Part shown: piece after piece, positions 42,550-50,804 of the stretch | How the letters are laid out: each line of letters starts with the position of its first letter | Position numbering within the stretch: the first letter of the stretch is position 1 | NCBI RefSeq assembly: GCF_014930365.1 | Contig: NZ_JABXWI010000025.1 | Span: forward strand, 1-64,000 | Source: Streptomyces caniscabiei | GTDB taxonomy: Bacteria; Actinomycetota; Actinomycetes; Streptomycetales; Streptomycetaceae | Direction: 5' to 3' | DNA length: 64,000 nucleotides | Program-made: the position numbers and the translations under genes | Notes under the pieces: model-generated | Seen by the model: only the letters and a program-made list of their open reading frames with translations | What the model was told of the DNA's origin: nothing | The model's database searches: none

Positions 42550-44145
42550 TCAGCTTTCGGGGCCCTGCGTGCGCGAAGCGTGAGCGGATGTGTCCGCGGC
42601 CTGCGGATCGGCTGCGGCTGAGGCCGACGGTTCGATGGCTACCGGACGCGATCGCGGGATCAGCTTCGCTGCCTTCTCGGCGATGTCACGGTCCAGCTCA
42701 GGGAGCAGACTCGTGTACGTGTCCGAGGTCAGCGTGATGGTGGAGTGGCGCAGGGTCTCCTTCACCGTGTGGATGTCGCCGCCGCCTCCGTGCGTGAGCG
42801 TTGCGGAGACGTGGCGGAGGTCCCGCAATGTGATGGGCGGCAGGTCGGTTGTGGCGAGGATGCGGCGGAAGGTCTCTGAGACCGTCTCCGGGTGAAGCCA
42901 GGAGCCGTCCTCCTTGGTGAACACCTTGCCGGTGTTCTGCCAAGCGGTGCCCCACTCGGCGCGCTCCTTCTCCTGGCGGGCCTTGTGGTCGCGTAGGGCG
43001 GCGATGTTCATGCTGTCGAGCGCGATCGTGTTCGCGCTGCCGTCCGTCTTCGGCTCGGACTCGTAGGGGTCCCAGCCGTCCACCACGATCTCCTTGGCGG
43101 GGGTGATGAGGCCGGCGTGGAGATCGATCTCGTGCCAGTCCTGGCCGACCGCCTCGCCGCGCCGGAGGCCGCGCGTGCCCATGAGGGGGAAGATCGCGTA
43201 CAGGCGGTCGCCCTCGGCGGCGTCGAGGAAGGCGCCGAACTGCTGCGGGGTCCACACCATGACCGGGCCCGGCATCTCGCCCGTCTCGCGCCACCGCCGG
43301 ACCCGCTCCTCCGTCCACAGGAGGGGCTTCGGGCGCCTGCCGGACTCCAACTCGACGTGGGACGCCGGGTTGAAGGTGATCAGCTGCTGGGCGATCGCGG
43401 AGTTGAGGGCCGCGCGGAGAGTGCGGCGAATCGCCTGACGACTGGCCGGGCCGGTTGTCTTCCGGAACGGCTTCATCTCCGCCAGCTTGGCCCGTTCGGC
43501 CGCGAGCAGCTGGCGCTCGGCTCCGACGGGGCGACCGGGCTTGCTCGGCTTGCATCGGGCGATCTGCTCACGGCGGGCTTCGTTCTCGGCCGCGATCACC
43601 TCGTTCTCGTCGGCGATCGCGTCGAACATCTCCACCAGGTGGCCGACGTTGAGGCGGTCGAGGCGTACGTGCCCGATGCGGGGCTTCAGATGGACGCGGA
43701 TGTGGGAGGCGTAGCCGTTGAGCGTGGTCTTGCGGCGCTTCTTCGCGGCGAACCACTGGTCGAGCCATTCGCCGACGGTGAGGCGGCCACGGAGAGCGAG
43801 ACCCGCCCTCAGACGGCGTCGGGTCTCCTCGATGGCCGGCAGCGGGGCCTTCTCCACCGCGACCTCCTCCAGCATCGCGACGAGGCGCTGGAGGCTGTCC
43901 GGGTCGTCCTTGTCCGCCAGAGCGAGCAGGGAGCGGACGTGGTCGAGGTCCGCCTGGGCGGCCTTCAGGGACTCGTAGCCAGCTCGGCTGAAGGAGCGAC
44001 GGGTGCCGTCCTCGTGGGGCGGGAGCTCCTGGCGTATGGAGTATGCGCCGTGCTTGCGGCTGGAGAGCTGGGGGCACTTCTTGCCGAGCGGTTTGCCGGT
44101 CTTGGGGTCGCGGCAGTAGCAGCGGCGGTGGGTGGAGCCTTTCAA
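42550..44145 (-). CDS. int: tyrosine recombinase/integrase
   Basis: 531 residues. It recombines the element with the tRNA-Lys site. An N-terminal arm-binding part with a Cys-rich opening ('RRCYCRDPKTGKPLGKKC') is followed by a SAM-like core-binding domain ('LTVGEWLDQWFAAKKRRKTT') and the catalytic domain. The first Arg is in 'MGTRGLRRGEAVGQDW', the HxxR box reads 'ITLRDLRHVSATL' (first His replaced by Arg), and the second His and nucleophile Tyr lie in 'LRHSTITLTSDTYTSL'. The start overlaps the XRE-gene stop by 4 nt. The C-terminal 30 residues (SASAAADPQAADTSAHAS) are duplicated as a remnant at the tRNA. Confidence 0.95.
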   Translation of the reverse strand: MKGSTHRRCYCRDPKTGKPLGKKCPQLSSRKHGAYSIRQELPPHEDGTRRSFSRAGYESLKAAQADLDHVRSLLALADKDDPDSLQRLVAMLEEVAVEKAPLPAIEETRRRLRAGLALRGRLTVGEWLDQWFAAKKRRKTTLNGYASHIRVHLKPRIGHVRLDRLNVGHLVEMFDAIADENEVIAAENEARREQIARCKPSKPGRPVGAERQLLAAERAKLAEMKPFRKTTGPASRQAIRRTLRAALNSAIAQQLITFNPASHVELESGRRPKPLLWTEERVRRWRETGEMPGPVMVWTPQQFGAFLDAAEGDRLYAIFPLMGTRGLRRGEAVGQDWHEIDLHAGLITPAKEIVVDGWDPYESEPKTDGSANTIALDSMNIAALRDHKARQEKERAEWGTAWQNTGKVFTKEDGSWLHPETVSETFRRILATTDLPPITLRDLRHVSATLTHGGGGDIHTVKETLRHSTITLTSDTYTSLLPELDRDIAEKAAKLIPRSRPVAIEPSASAAADPQAADTSAHASRTQGPES

Positions 44146-44822
44146 ACGCGTTCCTCCGGGGTGGTGTTGGGTTCTTCATCGGGTGGGTCGACGTCGCCCA
44201 GCGCGGGTGGCAGATGGGGTGGGGTGGCGCCCTCCTCGCGGAGCTCGCGGCGGAGGTGGCGGAGGCTGTACTTGGCGGAGATGGCCTGGTCGGCGTACTT
44301 GGTCCGCTTGCGCTCGGCTTCCTCCTGCTGGGCGCGGCTGGTGGCCGTCTTGGCCGCGAACCGGGCCTGTTCTTCCTCTTCGAGGGCGGCGAGGGCGGTT
44401 TGCACGAGGCTGGCGTGGCGCTCGAAGTCGGGGACCAGGCCCGCGTCGTACATCGGCACCTCCTCTTCACCGGTGAAGTGTCGTAGCGCGTCCCAGGTGG
44501 GGATGAGGTGCTGGAAGGGGAGTTCCTGGGTCTGCTCGACGTAACCGACCGGGAAGATCAGGCAGACCGGGTACGTCTCCAGGGCCGCCGCCAGGACCAT
44601 GACGTCCACGAGCGGCAGATTGGCCCGACGGCCAGACTCCATGTTGGCGATCACGTTGCGCGGGATGGGATGCCCGAGTTGCTCGCACCGGTCCGCCAAG
44701 TCCTGTGCGCTCCATCCCATCTCCTTCCTTCTGCGCCGGACTTCGCCGGCCACGTTGGCCTTGATCCGATCTGCCCACTCCGGGAAGTCGTCCTCATCAG
44801 CATCCATACGGTGTTGTGTCAT
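44142..44822 (-). CDS. XRE-family regulator coupled to the integrase
   Basis: 226 residues. An N-terminal helix-turn-helix: 'VRRRRKEMGWSAQDLADRCE', then 'IPRNVIANMESGRRANLPLV'. A linker and a long charged coiled-coil-like stretch ('TALAALEEEEQARFAAKTAT') follow. It probably represses or times expression of integrase and the divergent excisionase gene. The ATG at 44822 has no ribosome site, but a -10-like TACTGT ends about 6 nt upstream, so a leaderless message is likely; ATG at 44807 is the alternative. The stop overlaps the int start. Confidence 0.85.
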   Translation of the reverse strand: MTQHRMDADEDDFPEWADRIKANVAGEVRRRRKEMGWSAQDLADRCEQLGHPIPRNVIANMESGRRANLPLVDVMVLAAALETYPVCLIFPVGYVEQTQELPFQHLIPTWDALRHFTGEEEVPMYDAGLVPDFERHASLVQTALAALEEEEQARFAAKTATSRAQQEEAERKRTKYADQAISAKYSLRHLRRELREEGATPPHLPPALGDVDPPDEEPNTTPEERV

Positions 44823-44918
44823 GAAGACACAGTAGCTTGCGCATGATGGTTGGTACCCGCCTGGAGCCGGATGTGATGGGCATGTTCGCCGAGGGCTGTA
44901 CCGAAAGGGGCGCACTGC
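44823..44918. promoter_or_regulatory. divergent control region between the XRE and xis-like genes
   Basis: 96 nt hold both promoters. On the minus strand TACTGT (44829-44834) is placed for a leaderless start at 44822. On the plus strand GAAAGGGG (44903-44910) is the ribosome site for 44919. Switching between integration and excision would be decided here. No clear operator repeat was found. Confidence 0.5.
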
Positions 44919-45158
44919 ATGCGCGAAGACGCGACGAACGGACGGTCGAAGGGCTCGAAGGGGATGAGCCGGGAAGAGCTGCTCGCCCTGCCTGTGGCTG
45001 TTGACCTGGATACGAGCAACCGAGCACTGGGGCTGGGGCGGAGCAAGGGATATGAGCTGGCGAAGCGGGGCGAGTATCCGTGCAAGGTGCTGCGGCTCGG
45101 CAACGCCTACCGGGTAGTGACCGCAGACCTGCTGGAGCTGCTCGGGCTGGCGGCGTGA
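44919..45158 (+). CDS. AlpA/excisionase-like DNA-binding protein
   Basis: 79 residues. A MerR/excisionase-type winged helix: 'LLALPVAVDLDTSNRALGLG', 'RSKGYELAKRGEYPCKVLRL' and 'GNAYRVVTADLLELLGL'. Proteins like this accompany integrases of actinobacterial elements as recombination directionality factors. It is divergent from the XRE-int pair. The ATG at 44919 has GAAAGGGG 8 nt upstream. Confidence 0.82.
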   Translation: MREDATNGRSKGSKGMSREELLALPVAVDLDTSNRALGLGRSKGYELAKRGEYPCKVLRLGNAYRVVTADLLELLGLAA

Positions 45159-45241
45159 AAGCGGGGCAGCGTAGCAGACGGTTCTGCGCTGAGCTGACAC
45201 AGAAACGCTGGACTGTCGACGGGCGTGGACGTACTGTCCGT

Positions 45242-45337
45242 GTTCCCTCGGGGAACAACGCGAGCGTCCCGTCTCGGGACAGAGCGAGTGTTCAGTCTCT
45301 GAACGCAGCGAGCCTCCGGCGCGGTAACGCCGGAGGC
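45242..45337. repeat. phased array of three 15-nt hairpins plus one larger hairpin
   Basis: Palindromes at 45242-45256, 45266-45280 and 45290-45304 each have a 6-bp stem and 3-nt loop: GTTCCC-TCG-GGGAAC, GTCCCG-TCT-CGGGAC and GTTCAG-TCT-CTGAAC. They are spaced exactly 24 nt apart by 9-nt linkers that all contain GCGAG. The stems differ but keep pairing. A fourth hairpin with a 10-bp stem (45312-45321 with 45328-45337) follows after the third GCGAG linker. The block lies between the excisionase-like and DUF3631 genes. A structural RNA or a protein-binding array is likely; see findings. Confidence 0.85.
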
Positions 45338-45422
45338 TCGGGAAACCCCGCCGCCCGCATCCAACGAACGATCCGCGCGCACCGGGCCTGCATGCCCGGT
45401 GGCGCAGAAGAGGAGCCGCCCT

Positions 45423-46685
45423 GTGCAACCTACGACACCCGAGCCCTATTCCGCGCCCGGTACCGCCGCCTGGCCGCTGGTCGCGGTGCCGGGCAACCCC
45501 GACCAGCGCGAACCCGAGGACACCGTGCCGGTCGAAGCCGCCGCGCCCTCGGACACACCCCTGGATCCGGAGCCGACACCGGGCTCGGCGCTGCTGGACG
45601 AACTGCGCGCGAAGATAGCCAGGTTCGTGATCCTGCCCTCGCCGGAGGCGCTGGACGCGGTCACGCTGTGGGTGGCGGCGACGCATCTGCAGCCCGCGTG
45701 GCAGCATGCCCCGCGTCTGGCGGTGGTGGGGCCGGCGAAGCGGTGCGGCAAGTCGCGGCTGCTGGACGTGCTGACCGAGACGGTCCACGAGCCGATGCTC
45801 ACCATCAACACCACCCCGGCGGCGGTCTTCCGGTCCATCACCGAGGAGCCGCCCACGCTGCTGGTGGATGAGGCGGACACCATCTTCGGCACGCCGAAGC
45901 AGGCGGAGAAGAACGAGGAGATGCGCGGCCTGCTCAACGCCGGACACCAGCGCAACCGGTACGTCACCCGGGTGGTCGGCAACGACCACACCCCGCACCG
46001 GTTCGCCACCTTCGCCATGGCCGCACTCGCGGGCATCGGCGACCTGCCCGACACGATCATGGACCGGTCCGTGGTCATCCGCATGCGCCGCCGGGCCGAG
46101 GGTGAGAGCGTCAAACCCTTCCGCTCCCGCCGCGACACCCCAGCCCTCCACGACCTCCGCGACCGCATCGCTGCCTGGGCCCGGCCGCTGCTCGACGAGG
46201 CCGCCGATCTGGAACCGGCGATGCCGGTGGAGGACCGCGCCGCCGACACCTGGGAACCCCTGGTGATCGTCGCCGACCTCGCCGCCGGCCCTTGGCCCCG
46301 CCTCGCCCGCGCGGCGTGCGCGGAGATGGTGGCAGCCGAAGTGGCGGCCGAGGAGGACCACCCCAGCTCAGCGCGGATCCTGGCCGACATCCGCCGGGTC
46401 TTCGTAGCCCAGCGGGAGGTCGACAGCCTCTCCACGGACGAACTCCTGCACCACCTGCGCCAGGACCTGGAAGGCCCGTGGGCGGAGTGGGGTCGTAAGG
46501 GGCTGGGCCCGCGTGAGCTCGGCTCGCTGCTGCGCGCCTTCGACATCAGGCCCGGCAACGTCCGCCTCGCCGACGGCACCCAGCGCAAGGGCTACACGCG
46601 CAACAAGTTCCTCGATGCGTGGCGGCGCTACTGCCCCACCGTTCACTCAGTGAACGCCGAACCCACCACCCCAGCCTCGGGCTGA
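45423..46685 (+). CDS. DUF3631 domain ATPase of the element
   Basis: 420 residues. Walker A is 'VGPAKRCGKSRLLDVL' and Walker B 'PTLLVDEADTIFG', followed by 'GHQRNRYVTRVVGND' and an Arg-rich stretch 'DRSVVIRMRRRAEGE'. The C-terminal region 'LLRAFDIRPGNVRLADGTQR' is the DUF3631 winged-helix-like end that binds DNA in primase/helicase relatives. Such genes occur in actinobacterial plasmids and integrative elements and may have a replication role; that is inference. The GTG at 45423 is chosen for AGGAG 8 nt upstream; 45399 is also open. A further GTTCAC-TCA-GTGAAC hairpin lies in its end at 46641-46655. Confidence 0.82.
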   Translation: MQPTTPEPYSAPGTAAWPLVAVPGNPDQREPEDTVPVEAAAPSDTPLDPEPTPGSALLDELRAKIARFVILPSPEALDAVTLWVAATHLQPAWQHAPRLAVVGPAKRCGKSRLLDVLTETVHEPMLTINTTPAAVFRSITEEPPTLLVDEADTIFGTPKQAEKNEEMRGLLNAGHQRNRYVTRVVGNDHTPHRFATFAMAALAGIGDLPDTIMDRSVVIRMRRRAEGESVKPFRSRRDTPALHDLRDRIAAWARPLLDEAADLEPAMPVEDRAADTWEPLVIVADLAAGPWPRLARAACAEMVAAEVAAEEDHPSSARILADIRRVFVAQREVDSLSTDELLHHLRQDLEGPWAEWGRKGLGPRELGSLLRAFDIRPGNVRLADGTQRKGYTRNKFLDAWRRYCPTVHSVNAEPTTPASG

Positions 46686-47078
46686 GCCCCGCCTCCCCCG
46701 GTGACCGTCCCTGCCGTCCCTGCCGTGATCCCGCAGGTCAAACGGCATGCGGCCGGGACGGAAACCGGGGGCAAGACGGCAACGCGATCATGAAGAGCGT
46801 GCTGCCACCAACCTGACGCTGCCCGGATCCGTCTTGTGCCGTCCCGGGCGTCCCCGCCGTATCACCGCAGGTCACCGCGTATGCGGCCGGGACGCCAAGA
46901 CGGATGCGATCCGTCCGTGGCCACCGAACCGCAGCACCCGCCGCCCGTGTGTGCCCCCAGGACGCGCCGGCGCCGCAAGGACGGAACACCAGCCCTTGTG
47001 CCGTACCGGCCCTGACCTGCGCTTGCAACGGCCAAGACGGCAAAGACGGACCACGCCACCACCCCAGGAGACCCCCGC
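46686..47078. other. 393-nt gap holding direct repeats, possible cis-acting site of the element
   Basis: No gene is supported. It contains the 46-nt direct repeat pair (46716-46761 and 46850-46895) and three AAGACGG-containing stretches near 46773, 46897 and 47034. Position between the ATPase and the membrane protein/relaxase genes is where an origin of replication or transfer could lie. Confidence 0.55.
46716..46895. repeat. 46-nt imperfect direct repeats
   Basis: 46716-46761 and 46850-46895 share GTCCC, GCCGT, CCGCAGGTCA and ATGCGGCCGGGACG in the same order and spacing. The blocks between have diverged, so the conserved parts look like binding sites. The two copies start 134 bp apart. Confidence 0.75.
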
Positions 47079-47930
47079 TTGACCACCCTCTCCACACCCA
47101 CCCACCGGGACCATCGCCCCGACAGAGGGCGGCCGATGACGACCAAGCAGGCGGCCGAGCGATACGCGCTCATCGCGGCCGGAGTCGTCATCGTGGCGCT
47201 CACTGCCGGCGGGTTCTGGCTGTCGTACGCGCACCTCGCGGAGGTCGCCGGACAGCACGGCCTCAAGAGCTCCCCGGTCCGCCAGTGGGCCTGGCCGGCG
47301 ACTCTGGACGCGTTCATCGTCGCGGGCGAACTGCTCATGCTTCGCGCGGGCCTGCGCCGGGTGACCGACGGCTGGGCGATCGCCCTCACCGCCACCGGGT
47401 CGGTCGGCTCCATCGCGCTCAACGTGGCCGGGGTCAGCGGTACGGGCAACGCCAGCGCCGTGCCCCTGCTCGACTATGTGGTCGCCGCAGTCCCACCGAC
47501 CGCCGCTCTGCTGGCCTTCGGTGTCCTGATGCGGCAGATCCACCAACTGGTCGACCAACCCGCCGACCACTTCGACGCCGCACCCGTCCAGGCGCCGATA
47601 TCACCGGTCACCGCGCCCGCCGAGCCCCCGGCCGAGCCGGTCCGCCCCACTGAGCCTCCGGCGGCTGGTTCCGGCCAGCCGACGGAACCACCGCCCGAAG
47701 TTTCGGAGAGCAAGCCGCGCGGTGGTCGTCCGCCCAAGGCCACACTCGCGGAACTCGTGGAGATCGGCCGGATCGCCCTCGCTGAGCACGGCACACTCAG
47801 CCGCTCCCTTCTCCGGAAGACCGTCAAGGACAGGAACTTGACGATCGGCAGTCAGCGGCAGACCGAGGTGATGGAGATGCTCCGGCCCGAAATCGAAGCC
47901 GCCGCCAAGACCCGTCCGAGCAGCGGCTGA
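47079..47930 (+). CDS. DUF2637 membrane protein (Spd-like)
   Basis: 283 residues. Four membrane helices in the first 150 residues: 'YALIAAGVVIVALTAGGFWL', 'WAWPATLDAFIVAGELLML', 'IALTATGSVGSIALNVAGV' and 'LLDYVVAAVPPTAALLAFGV'. This is the DUF2637 layout seen in conjugative actinobacterial elements, where it is linked to intramycelial spread. After a Pro/Glu linker comes a small DNA-binding-like domain ('GRPPKATLAELVEIGRIALA', 'SLLRKTVKDRNLTIGSQRQ'). TTG start with CCAGGAG upstream; an ATG at 47136 is the alternative. Confidence 0.8.
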   Translation: MTTLSTPTHRDHRPDRGRPMTTKQAAERYALIAAGVVIVALTAGGFWLSYAHLAEVAGQHGLKSSPVRQWAWPATLDAFIVAGELLMLRAGLRRVTDGWAIALTATGSVGSIALNVAGVSGTGNASAVPLLDYVVAAVPPTAALLAFGVLMRQIHQLVDQPADHFDAAPVQAPISPVTAPAEPPAEPVRPTEPPAAGSGQPTEPPPEVSESKPRGGRPPKATLAELVEIGRIALAEHGTLSRSLLRKTVKDRNLTIGSQRQTEVMEMLRPEIEAAAKTRPSSG

Positions 47931-48100
47931 CCGGAATCCCTGCGGGGTGACCGGAACCCCTTCCGGTCACCCCGGCCAGCCGACCATAGGTGCCGCTTGC
48001 CGCCCGCCAATCCACAGCTGTGGATGGCGCGCCGGCCACCAGCACTCCGCCAGTCCTTCCCCCCGACCGGCCTGCCCCCGCCTCTTCTGGAGAACCGCCT

Positions 48101-48835
48101 GTGACGCACGACCCGTACCGCTCCGATCACGCTCCAGACGAACCGCTGCCGCTGACGAAGTCCCCTACTCTGATGGGGCGTTTGCGGCAGGCGTTCGGAC
48201 GGGCTGCCCCTGGCGGAGCCAGTAGTACCCCGAGTCCGACTCAAGGCCGGACGTCGGGGGTCTCCGCCCCGGGGGCGGCGGAGACGGCCCAGCGCCAGGG
48301 GGCGCCGGACCAAGGGGTCGCAGCCGAGGGCGGATCCGACCCGGACACGCTTCACCCCGTCCAGCGAGCCGTCCTGCGCCCCGAAGACAGCACAGCCATC
48401 GCCGCCGGCGAGCCTGCCGTGCAGAGCGTGCAGCCCACGATCCGCCGCTTCACCGGCACCAAGCGCACCGACCGTGTCGGCCCGCTGCGCTTCACCGGCG
48501 ACCAGCGAGCCCGTCTCCAGCAGGCCGCTGCCGAGCACGGCTACAAGGGCGACTCCGGCTTCGCCGCCGACATCGTCCTCGCCTTCATCACGGGCCGGTT
48601 CACCGCCAACCTGCCCCTGTCCGAAGACCGCCGCCGCACCCACCACTTCCGTGTTCAGGTTCTGCGTCAGCTCAACCGGATCGGCGGCAACGTCAACCAG
48701 ATCGCCCGCGCCCTCAACAGCGACCACACCCCACCCGACATCCGCCAACGCCTTACCGAACTCCACCACCTGCTGGAGCTGATCGCCGAGGCCCTGCGCC
48801 AGCCCGCCGACCCGGAGACGGAGGCATCCGCGTGA
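48101..48835 (+). CDS. MobC-like relaxosome protein
   Basis: 244 residues. The N-terminal 130 residues are Pro/Ser/Ala-rich and low in complexity. The C-terminal part 'RVGPLRFTGDQRARLQQAAA' to 'FRVQVLRQLNRIGGNVNQIA' matches the MobC family, whose 'N-x-IARxLN' helix helps relaxase open the origin of transfer. The GTG at 48101 is chosen for CTGGAGA 8 nt upstream. The stop overlaps the relaxase GTG by 4 nt, so the two are coupled. Confidence 0.85.
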   Translation: MTHDPYRSDHAPDEPLPLTKSPTLMGRLRQAFGRAAPGGASSTPSPTQGRTSGVSAPGAAETAQRQGAPDQGVAAEGGSDPDTLHPVQRAVLRPEDSTAIAAGEPAVQSVQPTIRRFTGTKRTDRVGPLRFTGDQRARLQQAAAEHGYKGDSGFAADIVLAFITGRFTANLPLSEDRRRTHHFRVQVLRQLNRIGGNVNQIARALNSDHTPPDIRQRLTELHHLLELIAEALRQPADPETEASA

Positions 48836-50547
48836 TCGCCGCCATCAAACCGGCCGGGGCCAACACCCGTGGCCTGCTCGCCTACCTCTACGGCCGCGGA
48901 ACCCACGACGAGCACTTCGACCCGCACATCGTGGCCGGGTTCGCGATGCTCGGCATGCCCGACCCCGGCCGCGACGAGAACGCCACCCTCACCGAGCTCG
49001 CCCGCTACCTCGACGAGCCGGTCTCCTTGCGCAACCGCGAGTTCGGCAAGCCGGTCACCGACCACGTCTGGCACTGCCCCGTCCGCGCCGCACCCGAGGA
49101 CCGCTACCTCTCCGACACCGAGTGGGGCGAGATAGCCCAGCGCATCGTCCAGGCCGCCGGCATCGCTCCGGCCGGTGACGACCTGGCCTGCCGCTGGATC
49201 GCCGTGCGCCACGCCGACGAGCACATACACATCCTCGCCACCACCGTCCGCGAAGACGGCCGCCGCCCCAAACTCCACGACAGCGGCCTCCGCGTCGGCG
49301 ACGCCTGCCGCGAGATCGAGAAGGACTACGGGCTCAGGCAGTTGAAGAAGGGCGACCGCACCGGCGCCCGCCGCCCCACCCAGGCCGAGATGCACAAGGC
49401 CGAGCGCCTCGGCTGGGACCAGCCCAGCCGCGCCTGGCTCCAGGACCGCATCCGCGCCGCCATCCCGCACGCGACCAATGCCGAGGAATTCATCGCCTAC
49501 CTCGAAGCCAGCGGCATCGAGGTCCAGGTCCGGCGCGGCCCGTCAGGAGACCTCCTGGGATACGCCGCCGGCCGCCCCGGCGACGTCAACGAGGCCGGCG
49601 AGCAGATCTACCACCCCGGAAGCAAGATCTCCCCCGACCTCTCCCTGCCCAAAATCAAGGCCCGTCTCGAATCCAGCCGCCCCGAAGAACACCCCACCGC
49701 CCGCCGTAACCACCCCAGCACCCCCTGGCACCAAGCCACCGATGCCCTCGACACCCTCCACACCGACCTCACCGACGACACCCACGCCCAAGCCCACATC
49801 ACCGCCCTCGGCGAACTACTCGAAGCCACCGCCCAGACGGCACCCGCCCATCTGCGCGCCGAACTCCAAGCCGCCTCCAAGGCGTTCGCCAGGGCCCAGC
49901 GGTCCCAGATCCGGGCCGAAGACCGAGCCGCCCACGCCCTGCGCACCGCGGCCCGCGACATCGTCCACACCGCCACCGGCCCCGACGGCAGCGCCCTGGC
50001 CGCACTCATCGCAGCCCTCGTCTGGGCCGCCATCATCGCCGGACGCTGGCACGAAGCGAAGCACCATGCCCACCAGGCCGACGCCGCCCGCGAAGCCGTC
50101 CAGCACCTCCAGACAGCCGCCGACCGCGCCCTCACCCCGACGCTCGCCGAACTCACAGCCCGGCCACCCAGGGATCAAGCCCGGCGCGTTCTGGCCAGCG
50201 ACGTACGAGCAGCCGTCCCCGACCACGCCGAGCGAATCCTCGCCGACCCGGCCTGGTCCGCGCTCGCCACCGTCCTCGCCGACGCAGAAGCCCGCGGCCA
50301 CCAACCCCACCAACTCCTCAAGGAAGCCGTCGCCCAGCGCGAGCTGACCACCGCACGACAGCCCGCTCGCGTGCTCATCACCCGCATCCAGCACACCGGC
50401 CGTAACCCAGCACCCAATCGCCGAGCCGAAGCCGCCCGCCTGCAGACGACCACGGCAGGCTCGGTCCCCACTCAGCAGACCCGAAACGGTCGGCTCCCAG
50501 CGGTGATTCCATCGCCTACCGAACAGCAGCACCGACAGCGCAGGTAG
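48832..50547 (+). CDS. HUH-type relaxase / mobilisation nuclease
   Basis: 571 residues. The relaxase core is in the first 190 residues: 'RWIAVRHADEHIHILATTVR' holds the HxDxxHxH metal triad, and 'RGLLAYLYGRG' is near the N-terminus where the catalytic Tyr of MobA/VirD2-type relaxases lies. 'AGNTR'-like 'AGANTRGLLAYL' and 'YGLRQLKKGDRTGARRPT' follow. The remainder is a long helical, Ala/His-rich region with one hydrophobic stretch 'SALAALIAALVWAAIIAG', probably the coupling part. GTG start, overlapping the MobC-like gene. Without a transfer ATPase in view, the element would need help from a co-resident system. Confidence 0.9.
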   Translation: MIAAIKPAGANTRGLLAYLYGRGTHDEHFDPHIVAGFAMLGMPDPGRDENATLTELARYLDEPVSLRNREFGKPVTDHVWHCPVRAAPEDRYLSDTEWGEIAQRIVQAAGIAPAGDDLACRWIAVRHADEHIHILATTVREDGRRPKLHDSGLRVGDACREIEKDYGLRQLKKGDRTGARRPTQAEMHKAERLGWDQPSRAWLQDRIRAAIPHATNAEEFIAYLEASGIEVQVRRGPSGDLLGYAAGRPGDVNEAGEQIYHPGSKISPDLSLPKIKARLESSRPEEHPTARRNHPSTPWHQATDALDTLHTDLTDDTHAQAHITALGELLEATAQTAPAHLRAELQAASKAFARAQRSQIRAEDRAAHALRTAARDIVHTATGPDGSALAALIAALVWAAIIAGRWHEAKHHAHQADAAREAVQHLQTAADRALTPTLAELTARPPRDQARRVLASDVRAAVPDHAERILADPAWSALATVLADAEARGHQPHQLLKEAVAQRELTTARQPARVLITRIQHTGRNPAPNRRAEAARLQTTTAGSVPTQQTRNGRLPAVIPSPTEQQHRQRR

Positions 50548-50804
50548 GCACCCAGCGCAGTGTGCCCATCCGGCATGGCCAAATCAGACTTGGAAGCGGA
50601 AGGTGGCTGGCCCGCTGTCTCGACACCACGGCGCCCGCGAGGCGCTGGAGGTTCGGGTCGAACCCTCATTGACGTGGTGGACGTGGTACTTGGGCGGGCC
50701 GGCGGCGGGTTCTGAGCCGGTACAAGCGCTCCGACTGAGAGGCCATGAACGGGCCCGGCTACCGGTGCTGGCCTGTAGGCGTGACGGCGCACGGCGCAGC
50801 GTGA

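Noticed and set aside
50640..50670. GGTTCGGGTCGAACC-like sequence considered as a second attachment site
   Set aside because: It resembles a T-arm only in the TTCG/CGAA core; the flanks do not match the tRNA-Lys 3' end.
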